A stretch of 64,000 nt of DNA from an uncultured Roseobacter sp. (lineage in GTDB: Bacteria > Pseudomonadota > Alphaproteobacteria > Rhodobacterales > Rhodobacteraceae). Position numbers and translations under genes: made by a program. The stretch is taken from assembly GCF_947496515.1 (NCBI RefSeq), contig NZ_CANMDB010000003.1:301174-365173 (forward strand), read 5' to 3'. Under the pieces are notes generated by a model. The model did not search any database. It had not been told where the DNA came from and saw only the letters and a list, made by a program, of their open reading frames with translations. This document shows, in pieces, positions 55,858 to 64,000 of this stretch (its first letter is position 1; each line of letters starts with the position of its first letter).

Positions 55858-56804
55858 GCCGGTACCCGCAGCACGCGCGGCACCTTGAACTCGACATTCT
55901 CCACCGCCGTCTCCACCGTCTCGCGGGTGACGTCGTAACGGTTTTCAAAGGCGCCGATCACCTCGTTGATCAGCACTTCGGGGGCGGAAGCGCCTGCGGT
56001 GATGCCGATGGACCGGATGCCCTCGAGGCTGCGCCAGTCGATGTCGTCCGCGCGCTGCACCAGCTGGGCATACTGGCAGCCCGCCCGCGCGCCCACCTCG
56101 ACCAGCCGTTTGGAGTTGCTGGAGTTGGGGGCCCCCACGACCAGCATCGCATCGCATTTGGGGGCCATCGCCTTGACCGCTTCCTGCCGGTTGGTGGTGG
56201 CGTAACAGATATCTTCCTTGTGCGGGCCGACGATGGCCGGGAACCGGGCCTGCAAGGCGGCAACAACCTCGGCCGTGTCATCGACGCTGAGCGTGGTCTG
56301 CGTCACATAGGCCAGCCGCTCGGGGTCGCGCACGGTGATCGTGGCGACGTCCTGCGGTGTCTCCACCAACAATACGTCACCGTCCGGTAACTGCCCCATG
56401 GTGCCCACGGTCTCGGGGTGGCCCGCGTGACCGATCATGATCATCTGAAGCCCGTTGTCCGCGTGGCGCTGCGCCTCGATATGCACCTTGCTGACCAGCG
56501 GACAGGTGGCATCCACATAGACCATCTCGCGCGCGGCAGCGGCGGCAGGCACCGCCTTGGGCACACCGTGGGCGGAAAAGATCACAGGTCGGTCGTCGGG
56601 GCAGTCATCCAGCTCATCCACGAAAACGGCGCCCTTGTCGCGCAGCCCGTCGACCACGAACTTGTTGTGCACGATCTCGTGGCGCACGTAGACGGGCGCG
56701 CCCCATTTCTCCAGCGCCAGCTCCACGATCTTGATCGCGCGGTCCACGCCCGCGCAGAACCCGCGGGGGGCTGCCAGATACAATGTCAGGGGCGGTTTGG
56801 TCAT
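55854..56804 (-). CDS. ispH: 4-hydroxy-3-methylbut-2-enyl diphosphate reductase
   Basis: Last enzyme of the MEP isoprenoid pathway, an iron-sulfur reductase making IPP and DMAPP; 316 residues. Cluster cysteines are in [20 protein letters not shown] (C17), [18 protein letters not shown] and [20 protein letters not shown]. The [20 protein letters not shown] segment carries the substrate-binding serines. It heads a compact operon with lysE, DUF3429, the methyltransferase and rnhA. Confidence 0.97.
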   Translation of the reverse strand: MTKPPLTLYLAAPRGFCAGVDRAIKIVELALEKWGAPVYVRHEIVHNKFVVDGLRDKGAVFVDELDDCPDDRPVIFSAHGVPKAVPAAAAAREMVYVDATCPLVSKVHIEAQRHADNGLQMIMIGHAGHPETVGTMGQLPDGDVLLVETPQDVATITVRDPERLAYVTQTTLSVDDTAEVVAALQARFPAIVGPHKEDICYATTNRQEAVKAMAPKCDAMLVVGAPNSSNSKRLVEVGARAGCQYAQLVQRADDIDWRSLEGIRSIGITAGASAPEVLINEVIGAFENRYDVTRETVETAVENVEFKVPRVLRVPA

Positions 56805-56885
56805 GGGCGGTGCTCCGGAACTGATGATCCTTTGCTACCGCCTTGCGCCGTCAGCGTCCAGCGCGGCAACCGCGCACGCCCGGTG

Positions 56886-57440
56886 TCATGCGTTGACGGC
56901 GTTCTGTACTTCACGCGGTGGGCGGCCGATCACTTCTTTGAGCTCATCGAGTTCGATGAAGTTGTCGGCCTGTCGCCGCAGATCATCCGAGATCATCGGC
57001 GGCTGGCTGCGGATGGTCGAGACGACCGACACGCGCACACCCGCGCGCTGCAGGCTTTCCACAAGAGGCCGGAAATCGCCATCACCGGAGAAGAGCACGA
57101 TATGATCGACCCGCGGGGCCAGCTCCATCGCATCGACGGCAAGCTCGATGTCCATGTTGCCCTTCACCTTCCGGCGCCCCATGCTGTCGGTGTATTCCTT
57201 GGCGGGTTTCGTCACCATGCTGAACCCGTTGTAGTTCAGCCAGTCGACCAGCGGACGGATCGGCGAATACTCATCGTTCTCCAGCAGCGCGGTATAGTAG
57301 AACGCCCGCAACAGCTTGCCCCGGCGCATGAATTCCTGACGCAATAATTTGTAGTCGATATCAAAGCCCAGGGACTTTGCGGCTGCGTACAGATTCGAGC
57401 CGTCGATGAACAGCGCGAGCCGTTCGTCCTTGTAAAACAT
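56886..57440 (-). CDS. NYN (LabA/DUF88) domain predicted ribonuclease
   Basis: A 184-residue PIN-like protein. Acidic residues of the nuclease fold are seen in RLALFIDGSNLYAAAKSLGF, GNMDIELAVDAMELA and LFSGDGDFRPLVESLQRAG, the LabA pattern. A role in RNA processing is inferred from the family. The ATG at 57440 follows AAGGA. It is divergent from folK. Confidence 0.9.
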   Translation of the reverse strand: MFYKDERLALFIDGSNLYAAAKSLGFDIDYKLLRQEFMRRGKLLRAFYYTALLENDEYSPIRPLVDWLNYNGFSMVTKPAKEYTDSMGRRKVKGNMDIELAVDAMELAPRVDHIVLFSGDGDFRPLVESLQRAGVRVSVVSTIRSQPPMISDDLRRQADNFIELDELKEVIGRPPREVQNAVNA

Positions 57441-57537
57441 TTTGGGTCCTTCCAAAGGAGGCGGTCGCTGGTGCTCACCAACGAATTAGATTATTTATTC
57501 AGCGAACCGATTAGTTCAAAAATAGGGGTTTTTCACC

Positions 57538-58161
57538 GTGCCGCAAGTCTCCGCTGGGCCGGAATCCAGCAAAAACCCGCCACTGGACCCGACAATCGCT
57601 CTGGTTGCCCTAGGGTCAAATCGTGCATCGCGGGAGGGAACACCGGCGCAGGCGGTTCTGGCGGCCATCGCAGCGCTTGGTCGGAGGGTCGGAGTGATTC
57701 GCGCGCAGAGCCCTCTCTACCGGACGCCGGCCTTCCCGCCGGGCAGCGGTACCGACTTCGTGAATGCGGTCGTTTCGCTGGAAACGACCCTGGCGCCGGG
57801 GGCGGTGATCGCGGCGCTTCATGAGATTGAGGAAGGCATGGGGCGCACCCGACAGGAGCGGTGGGCGGCGCGCACACTCGACCTCGATCTGCTGGCGATG
57901 GACGATATGCTGCTGCCCGATCCGCAGACCCACGCCGCCTGGCGGTCCTTGCCGCTGGCCGACCAGATGGCGCGCGCGCCGGAGCAGTTGATCCTGCCGC
58001 ACCCGCGGCTGCACGAACGCGCCTTTGTGCTGGTCCCGTTGGTGGACGTCGCAGCCGACTGGGTGCATCCTGCGTTGGGTCTGACCGCCCGGCAGCTGTG
58101 TGAAGCCCTGCCCGCGCATGCGCTCTCCGGGGTCACACCGTTGCCCGACGCCGCGGCCTGA
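57538..58161 (+). CDS. folK: 2-amino-4-hydroxy-6-hydroxymethyldihydropteridine pyrophosphokinase
   Basis: Transfers pyrophosphate from ATP to the pterin in folate synthesis; 207 residues. Motifs are IALVALGSNRASREG, FVNAVVSLETTLAPGAVIAA, RWAARTLDLDLLAMDD (ATP/Mg site) and LILPHPRLHERAFVLVPLVD. The start is GTG at 57538 with AGGGG upstream. It ends 3 bases before the converging LysR gene. Confidence 0.95.
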   Translation: MPQVSAGPESSKNPPLDPTIALVALGSNRASREGTPAQAVLAAIAALGRRVGVIRAQSPLYRTPAFPPGSGTDFVNAVVSLETTLAPGAVIAALHEIEEGMGRTRQERWAARTLDLDLLAMDDMLLPDPQTHAAWRSLPLADQMARAPEQLILPHPRLHERAFVLVPLVDVAADWVHPALGLTARQLCEALPAHALSGVTPLPDAAA

Positions 58162-58163
58162 AG

Positions 58164-59072
58164 CTACCCGTCGGCGCCCGCGAGCCGAGCCTGAAGTGCG
58201 GCCAGAAACGCCTCCACCAGCGGATTGGCGGGCGTGTTGCTGCGCTGGATCGCCCCCAGCGGTCGGTGAAACTGGGGATGATCGAACTCCAGAAAAACCA
58301 GCCGCTCCTCCAGATAGGGCCGCGTCGTCTCCACCGGCATGGTGGAGATCAGGTCCGTCGCCGCGACGATTTCCAGTGCGGCGCGAATCGAATCGGTCTC
58401 GCAGACGATCTGGGTGTCCTGCACGCCCGAGGCGACCATCGCGGCCTCCGTCTGCTGCCGCAGCAGGCTGCCCCGCGAATGCGCCAGCCATTGCTGCGTT
58501 TCCAGATCCCGGGCTGTGATCACCTGCGCCCGGGTCAGAGGATGATCGCGTCGGCAGAGTATCGCCACCCTGTCGTCGATCAGCGGCAAGAAATTGAGCC
58601 CGGCGCCGGGGGCATTGGCCCCTTGCGGACCAAAGACAATGTCGATCTGACCGCGCTCCAGCATGCTGCGCAGCGCGTGGACCAGCCCGGTGCGGATCTC
58701 CACCCGGCACTCGGGATGTGTCGCCACAAAGCCGCTGAGCGTATCGGTCAGGAACCGGCCCGACACAATCGGCGGCGCGCCGATGCGCAGCTGCCCCGCG
58801 GACCCGGTCTGGGCCAGCGATGCGAACTGCCCTGCCTGTTCCTCGGCGATGCGAATGCTCAGACCGCTGCGCGCCAGCTTGCGGCCCAGCTCGTTCGGGA
58901 CCGATCTGCGCCCGTCCCGGTCAAAGAGCGGCGCGCCCAGCCGGTCCTCCAGCGTGCGGATGTTGCGGCTCAGCGCGGGCTGGCTCAGCGACAGCCGGTC
59001 GGCTGCGGCCTGAAACGCCCCGGTTTCGACGATCACCGAAAGCTGCGCCAGATGTCTTGGGTCCAGTTTCAT
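58164..59072 (-). CDS. LysR family transcriptional regulator of the TAXI-TRAP/sulfatase cluster
   Basis: A 302-residue regulator. The N-terminal domain has FQAAADRLSLSQPALSRNIR and LEDRLGAPLFDRDGRRSVPN. The effector domain begins at about residue 92. It is divergent from the TAXI receptor gene across 90 bases of AT-rich DNA, the classic arrangement of a LysR protein and its target. The inducer is likely the transported substrate or a breakdown product. Confidence 0.93.
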   Translation of the reverse strand: MKLDPRHLAQLSVIVETGAFQAAADRLSLSQPALSRNIRTLEDRLGAPLFDRDGRRSVPNELGRKLARSGLSIRIAEEQAGQFASLAQTGSAGQLRIGAPPIVSGRFLTDTLSGFVATHPECRVEIRTGLVHALRSMLERGQIDIVFGPQGANAPGAGLNFLPLIDDRVAILCRRDHPLTRAQVITARDLETQQWLAHSRGSLLRQQTEAAMVASGVQDTQIVCETDSIRAALEIVAATDLISTMPVETTRPYLEERLVFLEFDHPQFHRPLGAIQRSNTPANPLVEAFLAALQARLAGADG

Positions 59073-59162
59073 ATCAATTCCCGATGTATCAGATCTATTT
59101 CTTGATTATACGTGATGAAGCACCTTTGATACCCTCACGATGACAAGAGGGAGGACATCGTC

Positions 59163-60173
59163 ATGAACAGCAGCAACCTGAAACGGTTGGCACTTTCCGC
59201 GTGCCTTGCCATTGCCCTGCCGGGGCTGGCGCTGGCGCAGATCTACAAGGGAGAGACCGCAGGCGTCGGCGACCCGGTGCACACCATGTTCGTGGCCTTC
59301 TCCAATCAGGCGGGCAAGGCGGATGTGCAGATCCAGGTCAACGCAGGCCAGACCCTGACCAAATCCATGCTCAAGGGCGCCAAGGGGGATATCGACTTCT
59401 TCTCCACCGTGCCCTCGCTGGTGAACCTCATGGCCGGGCAACAGCGGATGTATGAAAACATCGACGCCGCTCCGGAACTGGCCAAGAACCTCCGCGCAAT
59501 CCTTGGCTTCAAGGCAGGCGCCTATCATCCGGTGACGCTGGCAGGCTCTGGCATCGAAAGCTGGCAGGACATCAAGGGCAAGACCGTCTTCACCGGCCCA
59601 CCCGCGGGGTCAGCCTCCGCCACGTCGGAGGCGCTGATCCGCATTCTCACCGGCTACGTGCCTGGCGAAGACTACACCGCCGTACGCCTCAGCTGGGGCG
59701 AAGGCTACGCGGCCCTGGCCGATGGCAAGATCGACATGATGGTCCGCCCGGCAGAGATCGGCTCCGCCAACATCGAACGCTTCGGGCTGTCGGGTGAATT
59801 CCGGGTGCTGTCCATCCCGCAGGACAAGCTGGAAAGCGACGAGATGCAGGCGCTCTTTGGCAGACCCGGCCGCGGTATGCTGACCTTCGATGGCGGCGTC
59901 TACCAGGGGCAACTGACATCGGGCGAGATCACGGCCTTGGGGTTCACGCAGTTCGTGGGCACCCATGCCGACATGGCCGATGATGTGGTCTATGCCGCGA
60001 CAAAGGCCTTCTGGGACAACCTCGACGATGTCCACGCCACCGCCTTCTTTCTCAAGGACGTGACGCCGGAGACCGCCTTTACCGCCGTCAACGTGCCGCT
60101 GCATCCCGGCGCGCTGCGCTATTACGAGGAAGCGGGGTTCGAGATCCCCGATGCCCTGCGCCCCGGCTCCTGA
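59163..60173 (+). CDS. TAXI family TRAP transporter solute-binding protein
   Basis: A 336-residue periplasmic receptor with a signal peptide (LALSACLAIALPGLALA, cleaved after ALA). The mature region has VNAGQTLTKSMLKGAKGDID and HPVTLAGSGIESWQDIKGKT, then VFTGPPAGSASATSEALIRI, as in TAXI receptors. It delivers an unknown organic anion to the fused permease that follows 27 bases later. GGGAGG precedes the ATG. Confidence 0.92.
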   Translation: MNSSNLKRLALSACLAIALPGLALAQIYKGETAGVGDPVHTMFVAFSNQAGKADVQIQVNAGQTLTKSMLKGAKGDIDFFSTVPSLVNLMAGQQRMYENIDAAPELAKNLRAILGFKAGAYHPVTLAGSGIESWQDIKGKTVFTGPPAGSASATSEALIRILTGYVPGEDYTAVRLSWGEGYAALADGKIDMMVRPAEIGSANIERFGLSGEFRVLSIPQDKLESDEMQALFGRPGRGMLTFDGGVYQGQLTSGEITALGFTQFVGTHADMADDVVYAATKAFWDNLDDVHATAFFLKDVTPETAFTAVNVPLHPGALRYYEEAGFEIPDALRPGS

Positions 60174-60200
60174 TCCTCGCGTGAAGCAAAGCGCCCTGTC

Positions 60201-62109
60201 ATGACCGAAGTCGCCCCCTCCCAAGCCCCGCGGGTTTTCGCAGTCGCGGCCTCGCTGGCCTGTGTCGCGCTCGGGGGGATCACGCTCTACAGCTCCGGCC
60301 TCGGTCTGATCGACCCCAAGCTGCACCGCGCGGGCGGCTTTGCGCTGGCACTGGTCGTGGGCATCGCGGTGTCGCAGCAACGGCGCGCCGCGGCGGGCAA
60401 ACCGGTGGGCACGCGGCAGATCGGCATCGACGCGGTGCTGCTGCTCGCGGGCCTCTGGTCCATCTGGTCGTTTCACTTCGTTCAGACACAGATGGAAACG
60501 GCGCTCTACGATGTGAGCACCCGCGATGCCTGGCCCGCGCTGGCCGGGCTGTTGGTGTTTCTGGAGCTTTGTCGCAGGTTGTGGGGCTGGGGGCTCTTTG
60601 GCATCGGCGCTTTCGGCGTGCTCTACCTGCTTTACGGTCAGGATCTGCCGGGGATCATGGCCCACACCGGGTTTTCGCTCAAGGAAGTGGCCGAGGCGCT
60701 GTGGTACAATACAAACAAGGGCGTCTTTGGCTCCATCACCAACATCGTGCTCAGCACGGTCTTCATCTTCATCATCTTCGGCGTGCTGCTGGAAGGGACG
60801 GGCGCGGGCGATACGCTGCTGAAGTTCGCCTTTCTCGCCACCCGCAGGACCCGGGGCGGCCCGGCGCACGCAGCGATCCTCGCCTCCTCGATGTTCGGCA
60901 CCATGTCGGGATCCACGGTCGCGAATATCGTCGGGACCGGGACGTTCACCATCCCGATGATCAAGAAACGCGGCTTCTCCCCGACCTTCGCGGCGGGGAT
61001 CGAGGCAACCGCCTCCTCGGGCGGGCAGATCATGCCGCCCATCATGGGGGCTGCGGCGCTGGTCATGGCCGATCTGACAGGTGTCGGCTATCTCAACATC
61101 ATCGTGGCGGCGCTGTTGCCTGCGCTCTTTTACTACTTCAGCCTTTTTGCCGCCGTGACCATCGAAGCCCGCCGGCAGGGCATCGAGGTCCAGCCCCTGA
61201 CGCTAGATGACCGCATCACCCGCACCGACGTGATCAACTCCGTGCTTTTCGCGGGGCCCATCGCGGTGGTCATCGGCTCACTGCTGGCGGGGTTGTCGAC
61301 CTCCGCTGCGGGGTTTTACGCGGTGGTCGTGCTGCTGGCGCTCTGTGGTATCAACCCCGAGGTCCGGCGCGATCCCCTGCGGGTCTGGCGGTCATTTCTC
61401 AAGGGTGCGGAATCCGGGGCGACGCTGCTCATCGCCATCGCGGCCATCGGGATTCTGGTCGGCTCGCTCGATTCCACCGGGCTGGGGCTGAAACTGGCCA
61501 GCGTCATTTCAGAGATCCGGGGCGAGAGCCTGTTCTCCGCGCTGCTGGTCGCCATGATCGGCGCGCTCATCCTCGGGATGGGGATGCCCACCCTGCCCGC
61601 CTACCTGATCATCATCCTGGTGATGGGGCCGGCCATTCAGGCGCTCGGCGTGTCGATGCTCACGGCGCATATGTTCGTCTTCTACTACGGCGTCGCCTCG
61701 TCGCTGACCCCGCCCGTGGCCATCGCGGCCTATGCCGCGGCTCCCATCGCCGGGGCCAACCCCCTTTATGACGGCGCTGATGTCCTTCCGGCTGGGGATC
61801 GCGAAATTCATCATCCCCTTCATCTTTGCCTTCTACCCCACCATCCTGATCATCGAGACCTTCAGCCTGCTGCCCTTCCTCTGGATCATCCTGCGCACGG
61901 GACTGTGCATCTGGCTCTTTTCCTCGGCGCTGTCCGGCTTTGACCGCCGCAAGCTCAGCTGGGCGGAGATCGCGCTGCGCTTTGCCGTCGCCTTTGCCTG
62001 CCTGGCGCTCAGCCCCGCCGTGCATCTGCCTGCCATCGCCGCGGGCCTCGGCCTGATCGCGTTTGATCTGCGCGCCGCGCGCCGCCCCAGTCCAGAGCCC
62101 GCGTCATGA
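60201..62109 (+). pseudogene. TAXI-TRAP fused 4TM/12TM permease, frameshifted near the C-terminus
   Basis: The plus-strand frame from 60201 encodes about 523 residues of a DctQM-type fused permease (HTGFSLKEVAEALWYNTNKG, FGTMSGSTVANIVGTGTFTI, TASSGGQIMPPIMGAAALVM). At a run of five C (61760-61764) the frame changes: the old frame continues with nonsense to 61943, while the second frame gives FMTALMSFRLGIAKFIIPFI, the expected C-terminal permease helices, to 62109. Deleting one C restores AGANPFMTALMSF and a protein of about 635 residues. It is either a real +1 inactivation or a sequencing error in the C run. The downstream sulfatase overlaps its end by 4 bases. Confidence 0.85.
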
Positions 62110-63677
62110 CCAAACGTCCCAACTTCCTCTTCATCATCACCGACCAGCACCGCGCGGACCATCTGGGCTGCTACGGCAACACCACCGTCCGCACCCCCAA
62201 TATCGACGGGCTCGCCGCAGGGGGGACCCGGTGGGACAGGTTCTACGTCGCCAACCCCATCTGCATGCCCAACCGCGCCTCCATCATGACGGGGCGCATG
62301 TGCTCGGTGCATGGCGCGCGGCACAACGGCATCCCGCTGTCACGCGATCACACCACCTTTGTGGAGCTGCTGCGCGATGCGGGCTACAGCACCGGGCTCA
62401 TCGGCAAATCGCACCTGCAAAGCTTCACCGGCCTGCCCGCCACCAACCGGTTCGAGCCTGCGCCCGGCATGACCGCCCCCGCGCCCCACCTGCGCGATGC
62501 CTACAAGAACAACCGCCACACGCCCGAGTATGATCTGGAGATCGCGCCCAAATGGGACCGCCCGCTGGCCGAGCGTCTGCAGGGCGATTTCTACGGGTTC
62601 GAGCACGTGCAGGTCGCCGCCGATCACGCCGATCAGGCCTCGGGCGACTACCTGCTCTGGGCGCGCGACCAACACCCTGATTTCGACAGCCTTGTGGGTC
62701 CCGACAACGCGCTGCCCGACAACCGCATCAACGCGCCGCAGGCCTGGCGCACCGCCGTGCCGGAGGCGCTCTATTCCACCAGCTGGATCGCGCAACAGTC
62801 ACAGGAGTGGCTCCGTGCCCGCGCGGCGGAGGATCAGCCGTTTTTCCTGCAGATGTCCTTTCCCGACCCGCATCACCCTTTCACGCCGCCGGGCCGCTAC
62901 TGGGATATGTACGACCCTGCCGCCATCGACCTGCCCGCCTCCTTTGGCAAAGGCGATCTGCCGCCCATCCGCGCCATGCGGGCCGCTTTTGCCGCGGGGA
63001 CCGATCCGCGAGACAACCAGAACCCCTTTGCGGTGACCGAAGACGAGGCCCGCGCCATCATCGCGCTCACCTACGGCATGATCACCATGATCGACGATGC
63101 CATCGGGCGGGTGCTGGAGCAGCTGAACGCGCTCGGGCTGGCGGAGAATACGGTGGTCATCTTCACCTCTGATCACGGGGACTACATGGGCGATCACGGG
63201 CTGATGCTGAAGCTGCTGCTGCATTACCAGGGGCTGATCCGGGTGCCGTTTATCTGGCAGGACCCGACGCGCCCGGCGCAGACCACGCAGCGCGGCGATC
63301 TGGGCTCCTCCATCGACATCTCCGCCACGGTGCTGGCGCGCGCAGGGATCCAGCCTTTCAACGGGCTGCAGGGCCGCGATCTCATGGCCAGCGAGCCGCC
63401 GCCCGCGATCCTCGTCGAAGAGGACAGCCAGCGCAGCATGACCGGGTTCGAGCGGCCGCAGCGGGTGCGCACCATGGTGACCGACCGCTACCGCATGTCG
63501 CTGCGGCAGGGCGAGGACTGGGGCGAGCTCTATGATCTGCACGCCGACCCGCAGGAGCTCGACAATCTCTATGACAGAACGCAGGCCGCATCCGTGCAAT
63601 CCGCGCTGACCGAAACGATGCTGCGCCGCACCATCGCCCTTCAGGACCGCGCCCCGCTGCCTGCCTACCGCGCCTGA
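62106..63677 (+). CDS. Sulfatase (alkaline-phosphatase superfamily)
   Basis: A 523-residue hydrolase of sulfate esters. The formylglycine cysteine is C53 in the signature ICMPNRASIMTGR (C-x-P-x-R). Metal ligands are seen in FLFIITDQHRADHLGCYG and VVIFTSDHGDYMGDHGLMLK. No signal peptide, so probably cytoplasmic, acting on an imported sulfate ester such as choline sulfate, though substrate is unproven. Its ATG overlaps the permease stop, so it shares the LysR-controlled TAXI operon. Confidence 0.92.
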   Translation: MTKRPNFLFIITDQHRADHLGCYGNTTVRTPNIDGLAAGGTRWDRFYVANPICMPNRASIMTGRMCSVHGARHNGIPLSRDHTTFVELLRDAGYSTGLIGKSHLQSFTGLPATNRFEPAPGMTAPAPHLRDAYKNNRHTPEYDLEIAPKWDRPLAERLQGDFYGFEHVQVAADHADQASGDYLLWARDQHPDFDSLVGPDNALPDNRINAPQAWRTAVPEALYSTSWIAQQSQEWLRARAAEDQPFFLQMSFPDPHHPFTPPGRYWDMYDPAAIDLPASFGKGDLPPIRAMRAAFAAGTDPRDNQNPFAVTEDEARAIIALTYGMITMIDDAIGRVLEQLNALGLAENTVVIFTSDHGDYMGDHGLMLKLLLHYQGLIRVPFIWQDPTRPAQTTQRGDLGSSIDISATVLARAGIQPFNGLQGRDLMASEPPPAILVEEDSQRSMTGFERPQRVRTMVTDRYRMSLRQGEDWGELYDLHADPQELDNLYDRTQAASVQSALTETMLRRTIALQDRAPLPAYRA

Positions 63678-64000
63678 CCGCTTTCATGCGCCCGAGACCG
63701 AGGCCTCCCCAAAGCGCCTCCCACAGTGAAACACCGCGCAACGTCCATCAATTGCCTCGGCAGGACCTAAGCCTGGGCGGCTTTTGCCGTGTCACCATCT
63801 GGATGACGCGGAACACTCACTGCGACTGCGGGCAAAGCGTGTTCGAGACCGAACCCATCCGCAAAGATCCGCACCCGGGCCGCGCCCCTCTCAGAGCCGA
63901 CGCCGCTTCGCTGTCCGGATCGCGGACAAGGACGAAACCGCTCTCGCGGTATTGGCGCTTGTGGCGGGTTATGCGCACTGAATTTGGCGCTGCGATTTTG
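63678..64000. other. Right-end stretch without a supported gene
   Basis: About 323 bases to the window edge. Only short frames without ribosome sites are present. Confidence 0.4.

Noticed and set aside
1..64000. CRISPR arrays
   Set aside because: No regularly spaced direct repeats were seen on reading the window.

Overview
The window looks like a chromosomal segment of a marine Rhodobacterales (Roseobacter-group) alphaproteobacterium. Supporting signs are high GC, a class I lysyl-tRNA synthetase, a fused MnhAB (PhaAB) Mrp antiporter, BCCT and TRAP/TAXI transporters, a DUF1467 gene beside methylmalonyl-CoA epimerase, and a type I secretion pair. I could not run any search. Calls rest on reading the translated sequence and on recognised family motifs.

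Layout. 1-7 kb: the 5' part of a BCCT transporter, then a complete six-gene Mrp Na+/H+ antiporter operon on the minus strand. 7.2-13.1 kb: LysR regulator, acyl-CoA dehydrogenase, GntR regulator, aspS and a GNAT acetyltransferase. 13.1-18.8 kb: a free-standing receiver protein, methylmalonyl-CoA epimerase with DUF1467, then a minus-strand run (EI24 membrane protein, nitroreductase, deacetylase-family hydrolase, VOC protein, trpS). 18.8-25.2 kb: a rhomboid-fold protein without its catalytic residues, UDP-glucose dehydrogenase, a short divergent BCCT protein, and azlCD facing an Lrp-type regulator across a palindromic operator. 25.3-32.8 kb: an MsbA-type ABC exporter, a 1.5-kb gene-poor stretch, a PrtD/PrtE-type secretion pair and galE. 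33-43 kb: a two-PAS GGDEF-EAL protein, a TerB-like protein, class I lysS, small envelope proteins, an acetolactate-synthase-like enzyme and an EamA-type transporter.

The most accessory-looking parts follow. At 43.4-44.4 kb a Panacea-domain (SocA/DUF4065) antitoxin-like gene overlaps a two-TM membrane protein gene. The DNA is AT-richer than its surroundings and the pair fits a toxin-antitoxin module with a membrane-acting toxin. At 48.4-50.2 kb a tRNA-Arg(TCT) is followed by a single gene that fuses a coiled-coil/holin-like membrane domain to a GH108 endolysin with a peptidoglycan-binding domain. This is a one-gene lysis cassette of the phage or gene-transfer-agent type, with no other phage genes around it and a perfect AT-rich inverted repeat just upstream.

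50.4-58.2 kb holds an ABM/NIPSNAP pair with a divergent winged-helix regulator, a membrane-anchored EEP phosphatase, a TRIC-type protein, and a tightly overlapping ispH-lysE-DUF3429-methyltransferase-rnhA operon, followed by a NYN-domain protein and folK. 58.2-63.7 kb is a LysR-controlled TAXI-TRAP transporter plus sulfatase cluster. Its permease gene carries a +1 frameshift in a run of five C, so it is probably a pseudogene or a sequencing error. No CRISPR array, rRNA, complete insertion sequence or replication origin was seen.
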